NCBI GenBank assembly: GCA_036267875.1
Contig: DATAVE010000168.1
Span: 1 to 45,486 of the forward strand
From: DASZTV01 sp036267875
Lineage (GTDB): Bacteria; Actinomycetota; Actinomycetes; JAFAQI01
Length of the DNA stretch: 45,486 nt
Direction: 5' to 3'
In this document: positions 1 to 6,876 of the stretch, piece by piece
How positions within the stretch are numbered: position 1 is the first letter of the stretch
Layout: each line of letters starts with the position of its first letter
Notes under the pieces: model-generated
The model's database searches: none
The model's input: the letters and a program-made list of their open reading frames with translations, nothing else
What the model was told of the DNA's origin: nothing
Translations under genes and position numbers: made by a program

Positions 1-293
1 TCGTGCGGATCGATCTTCGGCCGGAGCTTCATCTCCTTGATGATCGTGTGCGACTGGTTGCGTCGCGCTTCCCGCGCCTTCTGCGCGTTCTCGTACTTCC
101 ACTTGCCGTAGTCCATGAGCTTGCAGACCGGCGGACGGGCTTCGGCGGCTACCTCGACGAGATCGAGGTCTGCCTCCTGGGCCAGCCGCAGCGCGTCACC
201 GATGGCAACGATGCCGACCTGCTCGCCGTTCGGACCGACCAACCGCACCTCGGGGACACGGATCCGGTCGTTGATACGGGGTTCGACGCTGAT
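1..293 (-). CDS. infC: Translation initiation factor IF-3 (5' part, runs off the window)
   Basis: IF-3 binds the 30S subunit, keeps ribosomal subunits apart and checks start-codon selection. The visible 97 codons begin ISVEPRINDRIRVPEV and continue through VGIVAIGDALRLAQEADL, VCKLMDYGKWKYE and IKEMKLRPKID, which is the IF-3 N-terminal domain and linker. The C-terminal domain lies beyond base 1. The start is an ATC codon (293-291), preceded three bases upstream by GGAGGT (302-297). An in-frame TGA lies at 314-312 with no ATG, GTG, TTG or CTG between it and the ATC. The first downstream GTG would remove the conserved N-terminus. Rare AUU/AUC starts on infC are known to allow IF-3 autoregulation. 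rpmI and rplT normally follow but are outside the window. Confidence 0.96.
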   Translation of the reverse strand, partial: MSVEPRINDRIRVPEVRLVGPNGEQVGIVAIGDALRLAQEADLDLVEVAAEARPPVCKLMDYGKWKYENAQKAREARRNQSHTIIKEMKLRPKIDPH

Positions 294-526
294 GGGACCT
301 CCACGTTGTCGTCACATGCGACGGGGTCCTCATGGGAGAAGCCCCGCACGACGTGCATGCGAGGCCTCGACGACAACGGCAAACCCCACCACCGAAGGAA
401 ATCCCGGTGGTGCGGCGACCGGTGACCCGTCAGTCCGCGGACCGATCGGGTGGGAGTTGAGGCTCCACTTGCAAGTGGGCTGGAAAACACCCACAAGTCG
501 CACCAACAAGACTACCAGCGATATCG
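294..526 (-). promoter_or_regulatory. Structured infC leader with candidate promoter
   Basis: This 233-nt gap between the DUF559-like gene and infC holds no convincing gene. A candidate extended -10 (TGG-TAGTCT, hexamer at 514-509) lies just inside the upstream stop codon, next to a perfect 12-bp palindrome (517-528). Downstream, in transcription order, are a 14-bp perfect palindrome (465-478), an 8-bp stem with a 10-nt loop (387-394 with 405-412), a small GCAC/GTGC hairpin (346-356) and a CGGGG/CCCCG stem (322-346) just before the ribosome binding site. The first palindrome can also pair with a GTGGG segment upstream of it, so alternative folds are possible. Attenuation or L20/IF-3 feedback is plausible by analogy with other infC operons but is not demonstrated. 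Confidence 0.5.
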
Positions 527-1294
527 CTACGCCGCCTGGCTGAGCGCAAGGCGAACGTGCTCAGCGACGAGGGTCGGCGCCTCGACCAGGTCAGCCGGGT
601 TGAGCACGACGACGGTCCAGCCAAGATCGCGCAGCAGCTCTCTGCGGGTCTCGTCGTCGACTTCGCTGTCGAGATGCGTTTCTCCGTCGCATTCGATCGC
701 AAGCTTCAGCCCGACATAGGCAAGACCAAGGTGGGCCACGAACTGCCCGGTCGCGTCGCGCACCACGTACTGCGCGGCGGGCCTCGGCATGCCAGCGGTG
801 ATCAGAATATGTCGCACCCGCGTTTGCATCGCGGAGCCACTTCGCGGCTCGAGCAGCGCGAGCACCCGGTCAACGCTCGCAACACCACGAGTCCCTTTGT
901 GGGCGTTTCGGTAGCGCGAAATGTCGGCGGGCGTGATCAATCCCGCACCAACGAGGGAATCGGCAACAACAAGTCCCTCGACCGGGCTCAGCCAGCGAGC
1001 GCAGTCGTAAAGCGTTCGTACCGGCGTGGTGAGCAGGACCCCGTCACGCAGATCGAGGTCAGTCACGTCGACTGCGATCTCGCGCGGGTAGCACCCGGCG
1101 CGCGATCGAATCCGCCGTCCTGACGGACACCCGATCCAGACCAGGTCCGAGTGCCGATCTCGGGCATCGACTCCATAGAGCCACGCCGCAGTCAGTCCGC
1201 AGACAAAGTCGTGCCGACCGAGAAGTTGCCGCACGTTCGCGAGCCGGGCCGCTCGAGGATCCAGCGGGTCTGCAGACAGGGTCGAGGTCGCCAC
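527..1294 (-). CDS. AbiEi-like / DUF559 (Vsr-fold) protein
   Basis: This 255-aa protein belongs to a family common in actinobacteria. An N-terminal AbiEi-antitoxin-like region (about 20-130) contains GLTAAWLYGV and TTPVRTLYDCARW. The C-terminal DUF559 domain (about 175-250) resembles very-short-patch-repair endonucleases. Its core reads LAIECDGETH, then a conserved RRELLRDLGWTVVVL helix and strand, with acidic residues placed as in a PD-(D/E)XK nuclease. The function of the family is unknown, and no AbiEii-type toxin gene is next to it. It sits 68 nt downstream of hisG on the same strand and may be cotranscribed. Its stop codon abuts the infC promoter region. It is probably an accessory insertion between housekeeping genes. 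Confidence 0.8.
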   Translation of the reverse strand: MATSTLSADPLDPRAARLANVRQLLGRHDFVCGLTAAWLYGVDARDRHSDLVWIGCPSGRRIRSRAGCYPREIAVDVTDLDLRDGVLLTTPVRTLYDCARWLSPVEGLVVADSLVGAGLITPADISRYRNAHKGTRGVASVDRVLALLEPRSGSAMQTRVRHILITAGMPRPAAQYVVRDATGQFVAHLGLAYVGLKLAIECDGETHLDSEVDDETRRELLRDLGWTVVVLNPADLVEAPTLVAEHVRLALSQAA

Positions 1295-1362
1295 CGCGAC
1301 AGCATCGGCGGTTCGCCGACTCGACGGCGCCCGCCGTCCACAGCCGGTGGCTGCCGGCGGAC

Positions 1363-2235
1363 CTACTCGATGATCTTGGCGATCGGGAGCTCCAGGATGT
1401 CCCGCGCTCCCGCGGACTTCAGCGCTGGGATCAGCTCGTTGACACCCTGCTTCGGCACGACAGTGCCGAGGGCGTAGCCGCCCCCCGCGAGCGCGGTCTG
1501 GGTCGGCGAGCTCATCGAAGGCAGCTGCTCGAGCACCGCACTCAGGTCCTCACCGGAGACATTCAGCATCAGATAGACGGTCCCCCGAGCCCTGATCGAA
1601 CCTTGCAGCAGGAGGGCGATGTCCTCCATTGCCGCCCGCTTCTCCGGATCGGCATAGGCCGCCGGGTTGGCGATCAGCTCGGTACGCGAGGTGAGCAGGG
1701 TCTCGATGATCCGCAGCCCGTGAGCCCGCAGCGAGGAACCGGTCTCGGTGACGTCGACGATCGCATCGACGATGTCCGGCACCTTCGCCTCGGTCGCGCC
1801 GTACGAAGGAATGATCATCGCGTTGACGCCTGCGTCGGCAAAGAAGCGCCGCGTCAGCTCGGGATACTCCGTCGACACCCGGACGCCGTCCGGAAGCTCC
1901 GCACCCGTCTGCGCGGGGTGGTCGGCCGGCACCGCAAGGATGATCCGCACCGGGTTCGAGGTCGCCTTGGAGTACTCGAGCTCGCATACCGACTCGACAT
2001 TCGCCGACGTCTCTGTGATCCAGTCGCGGCCGGTGATGCCGAGATCGAACAACCCCTCCTCGACGTACCTCGGGATCTCCTGGGGGCGCAGGAACATCAC
2101 CCGGTCGACGCGCGGATCGGAGATCCCCGCGCGATAGTCACGATCCGAGCCACGGCGGACCGCGAGGTCAGCCGCGTCGAAGAGCTCGAGAGTCGCCTTC
2201 TCTAGCGATCCCTTGGGAAGAACAAGCGACAGCAC
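1363..2235 (-). CDS. hisG: ATP phosphoribosyltransferase, long form
   Basis: Catalyses the first step of histidine synthesis: ATP + PRPP to phosphoribosyl-ATP, inhibited by histidine. The 290-aa length and the C-terminal ACT-like domain (about 212-290, GTVYLMLNVSGEDL onward) mark the long, HisZ-independent form. The PRPP-binding stretch DVTETGSSLRAHGLR is visible near residue 165, and the start MLSLVLPKGSLEKA is typical. The start codon is GTG at 2235-2233 with AAAGG seven bases upstream. It lies 55 nt after ribH. In several actinobacteria hisE sits between ribH and hisG, and here there is no room for it. Confidence 0.97.
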   Translation of the reverse strand: MLSLVLPKGSLEKATLELFDAADLAVRRGSDRDYRAGISDPRVDRVMFLRPQEIPRYVEEGLFDLGITGRDWITETSANVESVCELEYSKATSNPVRIILAVPADHPAQTGAELPDGVRVSTEYPELTRRFFADAGVNAMIIPSYGATEAKVPDIVDAIVDVTETGSSLRAHGLRIIETLLTSRTELIANPAAYADPEKRAAMEDIALLLQGSIRARGTVYLMLNVSGEDLSAVLEQLPSMSSPTQTALAGGGYALGTVVPKQGVNELIPALKSAGARDILELPIAKIIE

Positions 2236-2290
2236 AGCAATGCCTTTCAGTACGGACGTGCGAGGGACAGGTCGTCAGGTGCGGCGAGGG

Positions 2291-2794
2291 TCAGCGACCG
2301 CTCGCCGGCGCATGGCTGGCTGCGCGGGCAGCCCGCAGCACCAACGCCGTCTCGACCGCGGCCATCGCGGACTCCCGTCCCTTGTCCTCGCTCGACCCGG
2401 GCAGTCCCGCCCGGTCGATCGCCTGCTCTGTCGTGTCACAGGTCAACAGGCCGAATCCTACCGGGACTCCGGTGTCGGTCGCGACCCGCGACAACCCATC
2501 CGTCGCAGCCGCGCACACGTACTCGAAGTGGGGCGTACCGCCGCGTACGACGACGCCGAGTGCGACCACGGCGTCGTACCCCGCTCGGGCGAGGCCGGCT
2601 ACGACGACGGGCAGCTCGAAGGCGCCGGGCACACGGCAGACGTACGGCGAGGACACCGAAGCATCTGCTAGCCCCCGCAACGCGCCGGCCAGCAACGCGT
2701 CCGTGACCTCGTTGTGCCAGCGCGCCGCGACAACCGCGACGCGCAGCTCACGTCCGTCGGGCAGCTGTTCCTCAGGTGCTCCGCTACCGCTCAC
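2291..2794 (-). CDS. ribH: 6,7-dimethyl-8-ribityllumazine synthase
   Basis: Condenses the dihydroxybutanone phosphate made by RibB with the pyrimidine made by RibD to give lumazine, the substrate of RibE. The 167-aa protein has VVAARWHNEVTDALL, VPGAFELPVV and GVVVRGGTPHFEYVC, the last carrying the conserved His. The family normally assembles as pentamers or 60-mer shells. The GTG start (2794-2792) shares GTGA with the ribBA stop codon, so translation is probably coupled. It is the last gene of the riboflavin operon controlled from the FMN riboswitch at 6001-6157. Confidence 0.97.
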   Translation of the reverse strand: MSGSGAPEEQLPDGRELRVAVVAARWHNEVTDALLAGALRGLADASVSSPYVCRVPGAFELPVVVAGLARAGYDAVVALGVVVRGGTPHFEYVCAAATDGLSRVATDTGVPVGFGLLTCDTTEQAIDRAGLPGSSEDKGRESAMAAVETALVLRAARAASHAPASGR

Positions 2795-4209
2795 ACGTTC
2801 TCCTCATCCGGGGCGTCGCCGACCGGGGTGGCGAACGGTGAGAGTGCATAGGCCATTCGCACGACCTGTCGATACACGTCCGGCTCGGCCCGAACCGCCT
2901 CCTCGGGGACTGCCACCGGCACTACGTCGGCACTTGCCTCCGTGACCTCCTCTTCGGCGAGAGCCGGCAGACCAGGTATGTCGTGTCCCATCCGGTCCCG
3001 CTTGGTGGTCAGGTAGCGGAGGTTCTCGGGCGTCACCCGCACCGGCAACGGCACCCTCGCCAGGATCGAGAGCTCGTAACCCTCGAGTCCGGCGCGCTTC
3101 TCGGGATTGTTGGTCAGCAGTCGCATCGAGCGAACCCCGAGGCTGGCAAGGATCTGCGCACCCGTCCCGTAGTCACGAGCGTCCGCCGGCAGACCGAGCG
3201 AGACGTTGGCGTCGACAGTGTCCTGACCTTGGTCCTGCAGCTGGTAGGCCTGCAGCTTGTGCATCAGGCCGATCCCGCGACCCTCGTGACCGCGCACGTA
3301 GAGCACAACGCCCCTGCCCTCGGCCGCGACCGCCGCGAGGGCTGCGTCGAGCTGCGGGCCGCAGTCGCAGCGGCGACTGCCGAACACATCGCCGGTGAGG
3401 CACTCGGAGTGCACGCGGACGAGGACGTCCTCGCCGTCACCGATATCTCCGCGAACCAGGGCGACGTGTTCGATGCCGTCGACCAAGCTGCGGAAGCCGA
3501 CCGCCCGGAAGTCCCCGTGGTTCGTCGGGATCCGCGCGTCCGCGACCTGTTCGACCTGGCTCTCGGTGCGCCGGCGATACGCGATCAGATCCGCGATCGC
3601 GATGAGCGCTAGGTCGTGCTCGGCCGCGAAGACCTCCAGCTCATCCAGGCGCGCCATACCCTCGACGTCCTTCTCGCTGACGATCTCGCAGAGGACACCG
3701 GCCGGACGTAGCCCCGCCAGTCGGCAAAGATCGATGGTTGCCTCGGTGTGTCCGGCGCGGCGGATCACGCCACCGTCCTTCGCTCGCAACGGCACCACGT
3801 GACCGGGCCGGGTGAAGGCGGCTGACGTCGAGGTCGGGTTGGCAAGTGCGCGCATCGTCAGCGCGCGATCGTGGGCCGAGATGCCCGTGCTGGTGCCCTC
3901 GATCAGGTCGACAGTCACGGCGTATGCCGTCCCGCGCTTGTCCTGGTTGGTGTGGTACATCGGCGGCAGGTCGAGCCGGTCGCAGTCCGTCTCGGTGAGC
4001 GGAACGCAGATGTAGCCGGACGTGTAGCGCACCATGAACGCGACCAGCTCCGGCGTCGCCATCTCGGCGGCGAAGATCAGGTCGCCTTCGTTCTCGCGAT
4101 CGGCGTCGTCGACGACGATGACCGGCCTTCCCGCAGCGATATCGGCGATCGCCCGCTCGACCTCGCTGAACCCGAGCATCGGCTCGTGTCCTCCGGAAGT
4201 GATGGTCAC
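2791..4209 (-). CDS. ribBA: Bifunctional DHBP synthase / GTP cyclohydrolase II
   Basis: Makes both riboflavin precursors, from ribulose 5-phosphate (RibB) and from GTP (RibA). The 472-aa protein has a RibB domain at about 12-212, with DDADRENEGDL at 34-43 and RAGHTEATIDL around His154. The RibA domain at about 218-415 has zinc-ligand Cys270, Cys281 and Cys283 (SECLTGDVFGSRRCDCG) and GHEGRGIGL. A C-terminal tail of about 50 residues is extra. I chose the GTG at 4209-4207 because it overlaps the ribE stop codon (GTGA) and has a GGGAGGGAG ribosome binding site. An ATG at 4179, giving MLGFSEVERAI, also has a good GGAGGA and is a real alternative. Confidence 0.96.
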   Translation of the reverse strand: MTITSGGHEPMLGFSEVERAIADIAAGRPVIVVDDADRENEGDLIFAAEMATPELVAFMVRYTSGYICVPLTETDCDRLDLPPMYHTNQDKRGTAYAVTVDLIEGTSTGISAHDRALTMRALANPTSTSAAFTRPGHVVPLRAKDGGVIRRAGHTEATIDLCRLAGLRPAGVLCEIVSEKDVEGMARLDELEVFAAEHDLALIAIADLIAYRRRTESQVEQVADARIPTNHGDFRAVGFRSLVDGIEHVALVRGDIGDGEDVLVRVHSECLTGDVFGSRRCDCGPQLDAALAAVAAEGRGVVLYVRGHEGRGIGLMHKLQAYQLQDQGQDTVDANVSLGLPADARDYGTGAQILASLGVRSMRLLTNNPEKRAGLEGYELSILARVPLPVRVTPENLRYLTTKRDRMGHDIPGLPALAEEEVTEASADVVPVAVPEEAVRAEPDVYRQVVRMAYALSPFATPVGDAPDEENV

Positions 4210-4802
4210 GCGGACTCCCTCCCTGTCAGCAAGCGCTCGACGTACTTCGCCAGCACATCGACTTCCACATTGACGCTGCCCCCGACGTCCCGCCGACCGA
4301 ATGTCGTCCGCGCGAGCGTCTCAGGGATCAGGCTCACCCCAACGACGTTGCCCTCGACCGACGCCACAGTGAGGCTGACACCGTCGAGCGCGATCGAGCC
4401 CTTCTCCACGACGTAACGCAGCAGGTCGACGGGCAGCTCGAGATCGACCTCCCGCCAGTGCTCGGAAGGCCGGGTCGCGACGACCTGGGCGACACCGTCG
4501 ACGTGGCCCTGGACGATGTGTCCGCCGAGCCGGGTAGTCGGGGTCACCGAGCGTTCGAGGTTGACCTGGTCACCGGCAGCCAACCCGCCGAGCGTCGTAC
4601 GACGCAGCGTCTCGCGCATCACGTCCGCGGTGAAGCCGGAGTCGTGGATGTCGGCGACGGTGAGACAAACCCCATTGACCGCGACGGACTCGCCGCCGGA
4701 TAGGTCTTTCAGCGTGTCACCGGTAATCGTGAGTCGTACTGCGTCGACTTGCTCGCCGATCACCTCGACTGCACCGAGTGCTTCGACGATCCCCGTGAAC
4801 AT
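4206..4802 (-). CDS. ribE: Riboflavin synthase, alpha subunit
   Basis: Dismutates two lumazine molecules into riboflavin and the RibD product. The 198-aa length and two lumazine-binding repeats (about 1-97 and 98-195) fit the trimeric family. The start MFTGIVEALG is the family signature, and GGESVAVNGVCLTV and KGSIALDGVSLTV are the matching segments of the two halves. The ATG at 4802-4800 shares one base with the ribD stop codon (TGATG). A TTG one codon upstream would add one residue but is not needed. Translation is probably coupled to ribD and ribBA. Confidence 0.97.
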   Translation of the reverse strand: MFTGIVEALGAVEVIGEQVDAVRLTITGDTLKDLSGGESVAVNGVCLTVADIHDSGFTADVMRETLRRTTLGGLAAGDQVNLERSVTPTTRLGGHIVQGHVDGVAQVVATRPSEHWREVDLELPVDLLRYVVEKGSIALDGVSLTVASVEGNVVGVSLIPETLARTTFGRRDVGGSVNVEVDVLAKYVERLLTGRESA

Positions 4803-5902
4803 CAACTACCTCCAACATCGGCAACGATCCGCACGTCGGTCCCTATTGCACTGGCCTCGCGAAGCAGCAACCGCGGCGCATCATCAAGCGTCGTGATCCC
4901 GAATGCGTCGAGCACCGCCGTGCCTGCCCCCAGCAGCGTCGGCGCGACGTAGCCGACCACACGGTCGATCAGCCGGTATGCCATGAATCCGGCCGCGAGG
5001 GTGGCACCACCCTCGACGAGCAGCAGGTAACGCTCGCGTTCATGCAGCACGGCCAGAAGCGCAGCAAGGTCCACTCGCCCATCAACCGGGGGTAGCTCGA
5101 CTACCTCGGCGCCGGCGTCCCGCAGTGCTGCACACCGGTCGCTGGGCGCGTCCGTTGACACCCCGACCAACGTGTCGGCCGCACCGTCCAGCAACTTCGA
5201 GCCAAGCGGCGTACGCGCCTGACTGTCGACCACGACGCGCAACGCCTGCCGCCCGACATCCAGACCACGAATCGTGAGCGACGGATCATCCGCCAGCACG
5301 GTGCCCACGCCGACCATCACCGCGTCGGACCGAGCCCGCCAGGCGTGTACGTCGGCGCGCGCTTGCTCACCGGTAATCCATCGGCTCGTGCCGTCCGATG
5401 CGGCCGTGCGGCCATCGAGGGTCGCGGCGTACTTCCAGGTCACGTGCGGACGACCCCGCCGCATTGCGGATACCCAGGGCGCGAGATCAACCAACGCCTC
5501 GTCCGCGAGCAACCCCGCTTCCACCGCCACGCCGGACTGGCTGAGCGCCTCCGCGCCGCCCGCCGCGACCTCATGCGGATCGGAGACGGCATAGACCACG
5601 CGGGCGACTCCGGCGGCGAGCACCGCATCGGTACATGCCGCGGTGCGGCCACGATGCGCGCAAGGCTCGAGCGTCACCACCAGTGTCCCACCGTGGGCAC
5701 GCTTGCCCGCAGCGTCCAGTGCGACGACCTCCGCGTGAGGTCCACCGGCCGGTGCGGTCGCTCCCACCGACACCTCCAGTCCGGCGCGGTCGAGCAGCAC
5801 GGCGCCGACTGCCGGGTTCGGGTTCGTCGTGCCGATCACGGCACGCGCAGCCGCGATCGCGCGACGCATCGCCGTCGTCTCGGCAGCGCTGGCGGTGGTC
5901 AC
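4802..5902 (-). CDS. ribD: Bifunctional riboflavin deaminase-reductase
   Basis: Carries out the deamination and the NADPH-dependent reduction of the pyrimidine intermediate. The 366-aa protein has an N-terminal zinc deaminase (about 8-145) with H56-A-E58, Cys81 and Cys90 in PCAHRGRTAAC, and a C-terminal DHFR-like reductase (about 148-362) with KYAATLDGRTAASDG and LLLVEGGATLAAGF. It is the first gene of the rib operon. The start is GTG at 5902-5900, with GAGGAG (5912-5907) four bases upstream. That ribosome binding site lies inside one arm of a hairpin downstream of the FMN riboswitch. Confidence 0.96.
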   Translation of the reverse strand: MTTASAAETTAMRRAIAAARAVIGTTNPNPAVGAVLLDRAGLEVSVGATAPAGGPHAEVVALDAAGKRAHGGTLVVTLEPCAHRGRTAACTDAVLAAGVARVVYAVSDPHEVAAGGAEALSQSGVAVEAGLLADEALVDLAPWVSAMRRGRPHVTWKYAATLDGRTAASDGTSRWITGEQARADVHAWRARSDAVMVGVGTVLADDPSLTIRGLDVGRQALRVVVDSQARTPLGSKLLDGAADTLVGVSTDAPSDRCAALRDAGAEVVELPPVDGRVDLAALLAVLHERERYLLLVEGGATLAAGFMAYRLIDRVVGYVAPTLLGAGTAVLDAFGITTLDDAPRLLLREASAIGTDVRIVADVGGS

Positions 5903-5907
5903 CTGTC

Positions 5908-5940
5908 TCCTCGGGTCGAACCGGCGTACCGGGACGAGGA
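5908..5940 (-). promoter_or_regulatory. Hairpin that can hide the ribD ribosome binding site
   Basis: On the minus strand, TCCTCG (5940-5935) can pair over 6 bp with CGAGGA (5913-5908), which contains most of the GAGGAG ribosome binding site of ribD. This is a candidate expression platform for the FMN riboswitch, repressing translation when FMN is bound. The inner loop contains a second short CCGG/CCGG pairing. No U-tract follows any hairpin between the riboswitch and ribD, so a terminator mechanism looks less likely. Confidence 0.55.
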
Positions 5941-6000
5941 GACGCGAACGAAGCAGCCCACCGGGCGCGTCGCTGACGACGGCACCCGTCGGGTGTCGCT

Positions 6001-6157
6001 CGCGCGCTGCCTCTCATCCGGACTCTCACCGTCGGCCCTGGAGTCTCACCAGGTCCACCGGCCGATGGCTTCGGCCGGGTCGCGGGCTTCAAGTGGTCCA
6101 ACTGGCGAACCATCTCGTTACCGCCGGTTCGGACTTTCACCGATCCCGGAGCGCGCG
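6001..6157 (-). ncRNA. FMN riboswitch (RFN element)
   Basis: All sequence signatures of the FMN aptamer are present in order on the minus strand: GATCGGTGAAAGTCCG, ACCGGCGGTAACGAGA, CCCGCGACCCG, CTGGTGAGACTCCAG, GCCGACGGTGAGAGTCCGGA and TGAGAGGC. Stem P1 is an exact 8-bp pairing of CGCGCGCT (6157-6150) with AGCGCGCG (6008-6001). It lies between rpe and ribD and controls the rib operon ribD-ribE-ribBA-ribH. The upstream 28 nt after the rpe stop codon leave little room for a promoter, so initiation may occur within or before rpe. Confidence 0.96.
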
Positions 6158-6185
6158 GGGCTTACGCAACCATTGTGCTCCAGTG

Positions 6186-6866
6186 CTAGTGGGATGACCA
6201 CCAAGCGCCGTCGCCGGCCTGCTTGGCCGCGTCGCGCAACCGCTGTACGGCCGCCGCAGGGTCGTCGCGGCCGTAGACGGCTGACCCCGCGACGAAGACG
6301 TCTGCGCCGGCCGTCGCGCACTGCTCGATGGTGTCGAGATCGACGCCACCGTCGACCTGGAGCCATACCGAGTGCTCGCCGTCGCGAATGAGCTCCCGCG
6401 CACGGCGAATCTTCGGCAGCATCACGTCGAGAAACGCCTGGCCACCGAATCCTGGCTCGACCGTCATCACCAGAACGGTGTCGATCTCGGGCAGCAGGTC
6501 GGCGTAGGCCTCGATCGGCGTCGCGGGTCGGAGCGCAAGACCCGCACGGGACCCGGCTGAACGCAGCATCCGCGCAAGCCGGACCGGAGCCTGCGCGGCC
6601 TCGGCGTGGAACGTCACGCTGTGCGCTCCTGCCTCGGCGTAGGCCGGGGCGTGCCGGTCGGGCTCGTCGATCATGAGGTGGCAGTCCAGAGGTAGCGCCG
6701 TGTGCTTGAGCAGCGCCTCGACAGTGCCCAGACCCAGGGTCAAGTTCGGCACGAAGTGGTTGTCCATCACGTCGACGTGGACCCAGTCGGCAACGTCGGC
6801 AATGACCGCGACCTCGTCCGCGAGCCGCGCGAAGTCTGCCGAGAGGATGCTCGGAGCGATCTGCAT
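6186..6866 (-). CDS. rpe: Ribulose-phosphate 3-epimerase
   Basis: Interconverts ribulose 5-phosphate and xylulose 5-phosphate in the pentose phosphate pathway. Ribulose 5-phosphate is also the RibB substrate used by the next operon. The 226-aa TIM barrel starts MQIAPSILSADFARL and contains HVDVMDNHFVPNLT, CHLMIDEP, MTVEPGFGGQAF and QVDGGVDL, which carry the metal-binding His and Asp residues and the phosphate loop. The ATG at 6866-6864 lies 10 nt after the rsmB stop codon. An upstream in-frame extension of 45 codons inside rsmB has no family similarity and was discarded. Confidence 0.97.
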   Translation of the reverse strand: MQIAPSILSADFARLADEVAVIADVADWVHVDVMDNHFVPNLTLGLGTVEALLKHTALPLDCHLMIDEPDRHAPAYAEAGAHSVTFHAEAAQAPVRLARMLRSAGSRAGLALRPATPIEAYADLLPEIDTVLVMTVEPGFGGQAFLDVMLPKIRRARELIRDGEHSVWLQVDGGVDLDTIEQCATAGADVFVAGSAVYGRDDPAAAVQRLRDAAKQAGDGAWWSSH

Positions 6867-6876
6867 TGCTCGAATG

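Noticed and set aside
149..496. A 115-codon minus-strand frame through the infC leader and infC start
   Set aside because: It overlaps infC in another frame, has no ribosome binding site and shows no family resemblance. The region is better explained as structured leader.
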